A stretch of 11,596 bases of DNA from contig CALKUG010000542.1 of NCBI GenBank assembly GCA_937996765.1, forward strand, positions 1 through 11,596, read 5' to 3'. The stretch's first letter is position 1; each line of letters starts with the position of its first letter. The position numbers and the translations under genes are program-made. This stretch comes from an uncultured Ignavibacteria bacterium. Its GTDB lineage: Bacteria > Bacteroidota > Ignavibacteria > Ignavibacteriales > Ignavibacteriaceae. Below are positions 6,653-11,596 of the stretch, one piece after another. A model generated the notes under the pieces. It did no database searches. It was given only the letters and a program-made list of their open reading frames with translations, and had not been told where the DNA came from.

Positions 6653-8097
6653 TGCAAACAATTTATGCTGTATTGGTAATGTTGCTCATTTTCACCAATA
6701 CCGTTTTTACACAATCCACTCACTCACTTCATAAACAACTGTACGGTTCTTCACAGACTGTATCTAAAAATGTTGAGACTTTTCGAGATTTTCAAAGCCC
6801 ATCGCTCAAAAACCCAAAAGAACTCAACGGTGTTGTGTTTGGGTACTTGCCTTATTGGGAAATTGATAATCCTACGCTTCGGTACGATTTACTCACCCAT
6901 ATTGCACTCTTTGATTTTGAAGCAGATTCCTTGGGAAAAATTTCGTTGCCCCCATCTTTCCCAACATCATGGAACTCAGTTATTTCACAAGCCCGGTTGA
7001 ATGGTGTTAAGTTAATTATGTGTGTAACAAATTTTGATGCCTCACAAATAAATTATATTATTTCGAACTCTCAATCAAAAACTACTATTAAAAACTCTAT
7101 TGTAAATCTTATAAAACAATATGATTTGGATGGTGTAAACATAGATTTTGAAGGTCTTGCTACAGCCGACCGAGGCACTCCTATCAATACTTTTATGACT
7201 GAACTCACTACATTTGTTCATACCGAAGTCCCCGGCTCCGAAGTATCCTTTGCCGCTCCAGTTATTAATTGGAGTGGTTGGAATTTAACAGGATTAGCCA
7301 ACTCCTGCGATTACTTATTTATTATGGGCTATGATTTTTACGGTAGTTGGAGCGATGTTGCAGGGCCCTCAGCCCCACTAATAGGCGATACATACAATAT
7401 ATCCTATGCTTTATCATCTAATAATAACTATGGGCCGTTAGTGAGCTCAATGCCGGAGAAACTTATTCTTGGGTTACCTTTTTATGGGAATAAGTGGCAA
7501 ACAAAATCCCTTACTCCCAACGATTCTGTAGTTAAATATTCGAGTTCGTTATTTTATCGGGATGCGTACCCGCAATCGCAGCAATACGGCAAGCTCTGGA
7601 GTAGTAAATATTCTGTTCCGTATTTTACCTACACATCCTCGGGTAAATACTATCAAGCATGGTTCGATGATTCGCTCAGTTTGGGAATGAAGTTTAATCT
7701 CGCAAAAGAAAAGAAGTTGCGCGGGGTAGGTATGTGGGCTTTAAATTACGATAAAGGTTACAACCATTTATGGCAAATAATTGAAAATAGATTTGTTCTT
7801 TCCAACGAACAATCTGAAGTTGCCGATGCAAATTCGAGAAACAAAAATCTTGCTGTTGCATCTTATTATGGTAAAGAAGAAACAGTATTGAAGATGCAGT
7901 CATTCAAAGATCAAAGTGCAACTTTACAGTTATTTTCCATCACCGGTGAATTGCTTTTTCAACAGAATTATGAAATTTCTTTAGGTGAAACTGTTGTGCT
8001 CTCTTTGAATCAAAAAGTATTGAGTTCAGCAGTTGTTATCTACGCGGTTACAACCCCCACAGGATTTATAACAGGTAAGTGTCTAATAGTGAAATAA
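6652..8097 (+). CDS. Secreted GH18 family glycosidase with a T9SS-like C-terminal domain
   Basis: Exported glycoside hydrolase family 18 protein of 481 residues. Residues 1-20 are a hydrophobic signal peptide. The barrel starts with VVFGYLPYWE (61-70). The catalytic strand motif is LDGVNIDFEG (159-168), with Glu167 as the proton donor and Asp165; the chitinase Asp two places before Asp165 is Asn163. This GVNIDFE form resembles YaaH-type enzymes acting on peptidoglycan more than classical chitinases (DGVDIDWE). MGYDFYG (225-231) and GLPFYGNKW (274-282) are further GH18 blocks, and GVGMWALNYD (358-367) closes the barrel. The last 80 or so residues (LQLFSITGELLFQQNYE and a terminal ITGKCLIVK) resemble a type A sorting domain of the type IX secretion system. 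Surface or extracellular action on GlcNAc-containing polymers is inferred. It follows the YacP-like gene with a one-base overlap and precedes nadE by 11 bases. Confidence 0.85.
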   Translation: MQTIYAVLVMLLIFTNTVFTQSTHSLHKQLYGSSQTVSKNVETFRDFQSPSLKNPKELNGVVFGYLPYWEIDNPTLRYDLLTHIALFDFEADSLGKISLPPSFPTSWNSVISQARLNGVKLIMCVTNFDASQINYIISNSQSKTTIKNSIVNLIKQYDLDGVNIDFEGLATADRGTPINTFMTELTTFVHTEVPGSEVSFAAPVINWSGWNLTGLANSCDYLFIMGYDFYGSWSDVAGPSAPLIGDTYNISYALSSNNNYGPLVSSMPEKLILGLPFYGNKWQTKSLTPNDSVVKYSSSLFYRDAYPQSQQYGKLWSSKYSVPYFTYTSSGKYYQAWFDDSLSLGMKFNLAKEKKLRGVGMWALNYDKGYNHLWQIIENRFVLSNEQSEVADANSRNKNLAVASYYGKEETVLKMQSFKDQSATLQLFSITGELLFQQNYEISLGETVVLSLNQKVLSSAVVIYAVTTPTGFITGKCLIVK

Positions 8098-8101
8098 AAG
8101 G
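8096..8101 (+). promoter_or_regulatory. Ribosome binding site fixing the nadE start
   Basis: AAAAGG ends 7 bases before the ATG at 8109. This favours 8109 over the in-frame GTG at 8079, which lies inside the GH18 gene and would add ten residues (SNSEIKGRS) not seen before the conserved MKIALVQMN. Confidence 0.6.
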
Positions 8102-8108
8102 CCGTTCT

Positions 8109-9749
8109 ATGAAAATAGCTTTAGTGCAAATGAACTCTATAATTGGGGATATACAAGGAAACAAAGAGAAAATTCTGAGTGGATATAAAAAAGGATTAGA
8201 AGCCGGTGCTGATATTGTGATATGTCCTGAGTTGGCATTACCCGGCTACCCTCCACAAGATTTGGTTGAAAAACGTGAATTCCGTGAGGCAGTATTTGCC
8301 GCAGCTCGTGAAATAAGTTTGCAAACAACCGAATCAACCGCTTTATTGTTTGGTTCACTATACGAAGAAGAGGATAGCGTAGGCACTAACCTTTTTAATG
8401 TAGGATTCTTCTGTCATTGTGGTTCTATTCAGTTTATACAGCGAAAAACTCTTATTCCTAATTATGATGTATTTGATGAGATACGTTATTTCGAATCAGC
8501 CAAGAGTGTTTCGATTTACGAATGGAAAGGGGAAAAGTTGGGAATTTCGATTTGTGAAGATATTTGGAATGATAAAGACTATTGGAAAAAGCGGTTGTAC
8601 CCCAATGATCCGGTTGAAGTACTTATAAAGCAGGGTGCAACGCTTTTGCTTAATATTTCCGCATCGCCGTATTCATACGGTAAAAGGACTAATCGTAAAG
8701 AGATGCTTTCAACTCTTACAAAAAAAGACCAATTACCATTGGCTTATGTTTGTTGTGTAGGGGCTCAAACTGATCTTATATTTGATGGCACGAGTATGTG
8801 CTTTGATGCAAACGGAAACCTCAATGCCATTGGCAAACGGTATGAAGAAGATTTTTTTGTTTGGGATACAACATCACATCAAGAACCAATTACCCAAGTT
8901 GAGTATTCTTTTGAAGTAGAAGTATTGGATGCTCTTATTCTTGGTGTCAAGGATTATTTCGCAAAAAATCGTCTATCAAAAGCGTTAGTAGGATTGAGTG
9001 GCGGAATAGATTCAGCGTTGGTAACATATATCGCAGTCAGAGCTTTAGGTGCTGAGAATGTTTCGGTAGTGATGATGCCCTCTAAATACTCAAGCGATCA
9101 TAGCGTAAGTGATTCAGAGAAACTTATAAAAAACCTCGGGATTGAATCTGATTTGATTTCTATACAACCCGTGGTAGATGCAATAACTGAGATACTTACT
9201 CCTGCATTCAAAGGTAAATCGGCTGATTTAACCGAAGAGAATTTGCAATCACGTACACGCGGATTGTATTTGATGGCTCTTTCAAACAAGCACGGGTATT
9301 TGTTACTCACTACCGGCAATAAATCCGAAATGGCTACCGGCTATGCAACTTTATACGGTGATATGTGCGGTGCCCTTGCAGTAATTGCAGATGTGTATAA
9401 AACAGATGTTTATAGACTTTGTAATTATATCAACAAAGAAAGTGAAATTATTCCTCAAGCAATAATTGATAAAGCTCCTTCGGCAGAATTGAGGCCTGAT
9501 CAAAAAGACCAAGACTCATTGCCTCCTTATGATGTTTTAGACACAATACTGCGTATGTATTTAGAGGAAAATAAAGAGCTTGAAGAAATTAGCTTAGTTA
9601 TAGGCGATAGAGATTTAGTACGTAAGACGTTACGTATGGTTGATTTTAATGAATTCAAGAGGAAGCAAGCCGCTCCTGCTCTTAGAGTATCCCCCAAGGC
9701 ATTTGGATATGGCAGACGCTTTCCCATTGTACAAAAATGGAGATCATAA
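8109..9749 (+). CDS. nadE: Glutamine-dependent NAD(+) synthetase
   Basis: Makes NAD from nicotinic acid adenine dinucleotide, ATP and glutamine in the cytoplasm, the last step of NAD synthesis. The 546-residue protein has the usual two domains. The N-terminal nitrilase-type glutaminase (about 1-265) has the triad Glu41 (CPELALPGYPP), Lys113 (RKTLIPNYDVFDE) and Cys149 (ISICEDIW). The C-terminal ammonia-dependent synthetase (about 270-546) has the ATP-binding SGGIDS (297-302), LLTTGNKSEMATGYATLYGD (399-418) and KAPSAELRPDQKDQDSLP (455-472). All key residues are intact, so the enzyme should be functional and able to use glutamine directly. The ATG at 8109 is chosen over GTG 8079 because it matches the family N-terminus and has a ribosome binding site. 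The stop overlaps the dsbD start (TAATG, 9747-9751), which suggests coupled translation. Confidence 0.95.
   Translation: MKIALVQMNSIIGDIQGNKEKILSGYKKGLEAGADIVICPELALPGYPPQDLVEKREFREAVFAAAREISLQTTESTALLFGSLYEEEDSVGTNLFNVGFFCHCGSIQFIQRKTLIPNYDVFDEIRYFESAKSVSIYEWKGEKLGISICEDIWNDKDYWKKRLYPNDPVEVLIKQGATLLLNISASPYSYGKRTNRKEMLSTLTKKDQLPLAYVCCVGAQTDLIFDGTSMCFDANGNLNAIGKRYEEDFFVWDTTSHQEPITQVEYSFEVEVLDALILGVKDYFAKNRLSKALVGLSGGIDSALVTYIAVRALGAENVSVVMMPSKYSSDHSVSDSEKLIKNLGIESDLISIQPVVDAITEILTPAFKGKSADLTEENLQSRTRGLYLMALSNKHGYLLLTTGNKSEMATGYATLYGDMCGALAVIADVYKTDVYRLCNYINKESEIIPQAIIDKAPSAELRPDQKDQDSLPPYDVLDTILRMYLEENKELEEISLVIGDRDLVRKTLRMVDFNEFKRKQAAPALRVSPKAFGYGRRFPIVQKWRS
9739..9742 (+). promoter_or_regulatory. 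Ribosome binding site fixing the dsbD start
   Basis: GGAG lies 6 bases before the ATG at 9749, whose A is also the last base of the nadE stop codon. This favours 9749 over the in-frame ATG at 9737, which would place this site inside the gene and add four residues (MEII) before a normal signal peptide. Confidence 0.6.
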
Positions 9750-11524
9750 TGAAATATATTTCAACACTGCTGGTCTTATTTGCGGTTGTTCTAACAAGTT
9801 TTAGTTCTTTTGCTCAGTTCCCTGAGCAGAGTATCGTAACGGCTCAACCCTATTGGTCACTTTCAAAAGTTCAACCTGGTGGCGAGATTAAATTAGGTAT
9901 GCGTGTGGTTATAACAGGCGATTATCATATCCACTCCAATAAACCGTATGATGAATTTTTGATTCCTACTCTGTTAACTTTGGATTCCGTACCCGGTATT
10001 ACGACTGTATCATATTTTTACCCGAAAGCACATGATTATAATTTTGCGTTCAGCGATCAGCCGGTTGCAGTGTTTTCTGATACTATTGTTATAGCTGCAT
10101 TAGTTAAAGTTGATGATTCGGTGCAACCCGGTGAGTATAAAATTCCGGTTCTCTTGGAGTTCCAAGCGTGTGATGATAAGGTTTGTTTAGCACCTGAGGA
10201 AATTCGGGACACAATAACAATTATTGTTGGAGCTCGTTCTGAACAAGTGCAACCGATAAACGAGGACATATTTCTTAATGTGGATATTAAATATTCCTCA
10301 GTAGCTTTGCCAACCGCAGAAGAAAACAGTGTCGAAAAAACACTCGCTGACGCTGGATTGCTATGGGGATTGTTTATAGTTTTTTGGGCAGGGTTGTTGT
10401 TAAATCTCACTCCCTGTGTTTACCCTTTGATACCAATAACCATCAGTTACTTTGGCGGTCAAGCCGAAGGCAAAACCTCGCGACTCGCCATGATGGGTTT
10501 ACTCTACGTGCTTGGTATTGCTCTTACCTACTCGATTGTTGGGGTAATTACGGCACTTAGTGGTGCGGTGTTTGGTGCATTATTACAGAGTCCTGTAGTT
10601 ATAGTTATCATTGCAGTTATTTTTGTAGCACTTGCCCTCAGTATGTTAGGTGTATATGAGTTTCAACTTCCATTAGGATTAGTAAACAAAGTTAGCGACG
10701 CAAAATCAGGGTATTTTGGTGCTTTTTTTATGGGTCTAACTATGGGAATAGTAGCGGCTCCATGTATAGGTCCTTTTGTGCTTGGATTGGTAACATTTGT
10801 TGCTGCGCAAGGAGATGTAATAAGTGGATTCTTGCTATTTTTCTTTTTAGCAATAGGATTGGGAACTCCCTACTTTGTATTAGCGATTTTTTCAGGTCGC
10901 ATAAAATCACTCCCTCGCTCCGGTGCGTGGATGGATGCAGTAAAACATATTTTTGGTATTATTCTTTTGGCTATGGCATTGTACTTCCTTTTACCGCTAA
11001 TACCAAAGGGCATTTCTGAATATGTATTGCCGGTGTTTGCCTTAGTAGCAGGTTTGTATCTGTTGTTCTTTGAAAAAGCAGGAGATAATCTCCCTGGCTT
11101 TAAAAAGGTAAAGCTTGTTCTTGGTGTGCTTACCATTGCAGGTGCAGTTTATCTGCTTGTACCCCAAGAAAAGCAATCAATAGCTTGGCAGCCGTATTCA
11201 ACCGAAGCAGTTGAAAGCGCAATGAGCGAAGGTAAGCCCGTGATTATAGATTTTTACGCCGATTGGTGCATTCCCTGTAAAGAACTTGATGCTCTTACGT
11301 TTTCAGATGGAGCAGTAATTGACGAATCCAAACGATTTGTTGCCTTTAAGGCAGATATGACCGGTGCACTTTCTGAGGATCTTAAAAAAGCTCGAGAAGC
11401 ATATTCTGTTAAAGGATTTCCGACCGTGTTAGTGATAGATGCAAAAGGAAATGAGCTTGCACGGATAACAGGGTATGTTGATGCCGAATATTTTATCAAT
11501 AAATTAAAAAAAGTATCAAACTAA
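9749..11524 (+). CDS. dsbD: Thiol:disulfide interchange protein DsbD
   Basis: Inner-membrane protein that carries electrons from cytoplasmic thioredoxin to periplasmic disulfide-reducing proteins. It has 591 residues and all three parts. A signal peptide (1-22, ending SFA before Gln23) leads to a periplasmic N-terminal domain (about 23-190) with the Cys141/Cys146 pair (ACDDKVC). A transmembrane domain of about eight helices (200-472) has Cys223 in LTPCVYPLIPITISYFGG and Cys339 in AAPCIGPF. A C-terminal thioredoxin domain (about 480-591) has DFYADWCIPCKELD, Cys507/Cys510, and the cis-proline in GFPTV. The electron path is complete. ATG 9749 is preferred to ATG 9737 because of the ribosome binding site and signal peptide. 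Its partners are not encoded here; c-type cytochrome maturation or rescue of oxidised proteins is possible. It is the last complete gene of the cluster; no clear terminator is seen in the 44 bases after its stop. Confidence 0.95.
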   Translation: MKYISTLLVLFAVVLTSFSSFAQFPEQSIVTAQPYWSLSKVQPGGEIKLGMRVVITGDYHIHSNKPYDEFLIPTLLTLDSVPGITTVSYFYPKAHDYNFAFSDQPVAVFSDTIVIAALVKVDDSVQPGEYKIPVLLEFQACDDKVCLAPEEIRDTITIIVGARSEQVQPINEDIFLNVDIKYSSVALPTAEENSVEKTLADAGLLWGLFIVFWAGLLLNLTPCVYPLIPITISYFGGQAEGKTSRLAMMGLLYVLGIALTYSIVGVITALSGAVFGALLQSPVVIVIIAVIFVALALSMLGVYEFQLPLGLVNKVSDAKSGYFGAFFMGLTMGIVAAPCIGPFVLGLVTFVAAQGDVISGFLLFFFLAIGLGTPYFVLAIFSGRIKSLPRSGAWMDAVKHIFGIILLAMALYFLLPLIPKGISEYVLPVFALVAGLYLLFFEKAGDNLPGFKKVKLVLGVLTIAGAVYLLVPQEKQSIAWQPYSTEAVESAMSEGKPVIIDFYADWCIPCKELDALTFSDGAVIDESKRFVAFKADMTGALSEDLKKAREAYSVKGFPTVLVIDAKGNELARITGYVDAEYFINKLKKVSN

Positions 11525-11568
11525 AAAGATAATGGTTTAAGTGCTAATTGCTTTAAATTATAAGACCG

Positions 11569-11596
11569 ATGGATGAATTACCGTTAGTAATTTGCC
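11569..11596 (+). CDS. Possible start of a further gene, cut by the window end
   Basis: An ATG at 11569 opens a frame of nine codons (MDELPLVIC) that runs off the window without a stop, 44 bases after the dsbD stop and on the same strand. The overlapping ATG at 11573 meets a stop after four codons. No strong ribosome binding site is seen (AAG at 11562-11564). The fragment is too short to name, and no product is proposed. Confidence 0.35.

Noticed and set aside
8079..8108. In-frame GTG start for nadE
   Set aside because: It overlaps the end of the GH18 gene and adds ten residues absent from the family; the ATG at 8109 has a well-spaced ribosome binding site.
9737..9748. In-frame upstream ATG for dsbD
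   Set aside because: It would put the GGAG ribosome binding site inside the gene; the ATG at 9749 gives a normal signal peptide and a TAATG coupling.
11525..11568. Possible terminator hairpin after dsbD around the TTTAA...TTTAAA repeats
   Set aside because: The two arms pair poorly (interrupted by mismatches), the stem would be almost all A-T, and no T-run follows.

Overview
The window reads as a chromosomal segment of an AT-rich Gram-negative bacterium of the Bacteroidota/Ignavibacteriota/Kapabacteria (FCB) group. The evidence is a NagZ-type GH3 enzyme fused to a beta-lactamase-fold domain, a GH18 protein ending in what looks like a type IX secretion C-terminal domain, signal peptides, a lipoprotein and a periplasmic thiol-reduction protein. 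The phylum assignment is inferred from gene content; no rRNA or other marker is present. There are no tRNAs, insertion sequences, CRISPR arrays or phage genes. No gene-free gap exceeds about 140 bases.

Region 1 (2-4765, + strand) is a cell-wall recycling pair. An AmpG-like MFS permease, cut at its 5' end by the window edge, is followed almost without a gap by a secreted-looking GH3 beta-N-acetylglucosaminidase fused to a serine beta-lactamase-fold domain. A very good intrinsic terminator hairpin (1837-1872) sits between them, inside the apparent signal-peptide codons of the second gene. Either the true start of that gene is uncertain or the hairpin attenuates it.

Region 2 (4743-6044, - strand) has two genes. 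The upstream one is a small DinB-superfamily three-histidine protein. The downstream one is an acetolactate decarboxylase-like protein that carries a lipoprotein signal and lacks the usual C-terminal tail. Its last 23 bases overlap the end of the GH3 gene tail to tail.

Region 3 (6045-6181) is the divergent intergenic region. Region 4 (6182-11524, + strand) is a tightly packed probable operon: a YacP-like NYN ribonuclease, a GH18 glycosidase with a T9SS-like C-terminus, glutamine-dependent NAD synthetase (NadE) and full-length DsbD. Two of its three junctions are TAATG stop/start overlaps; the third is an 11-base gap. A further reading frame appears to start at 11569 and runs off the window.

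Peptidoglycan or amino-sugar turnover is a plausible link between the AmpG, GH3 and GH18 genes. The remaining genes are housekeeping (NadE, DsbD, YacP) or of unknown role (DinB-like, exported acetolactate decarboxylase-like). Nothing here looks like a defence or mobile system. The most unusual items are the exported, tail-less acetolactate decarboxylase homologue, the terminator embedded in the GH3 gene start, and the periplasmic beta-rich domain inserted in the permease.
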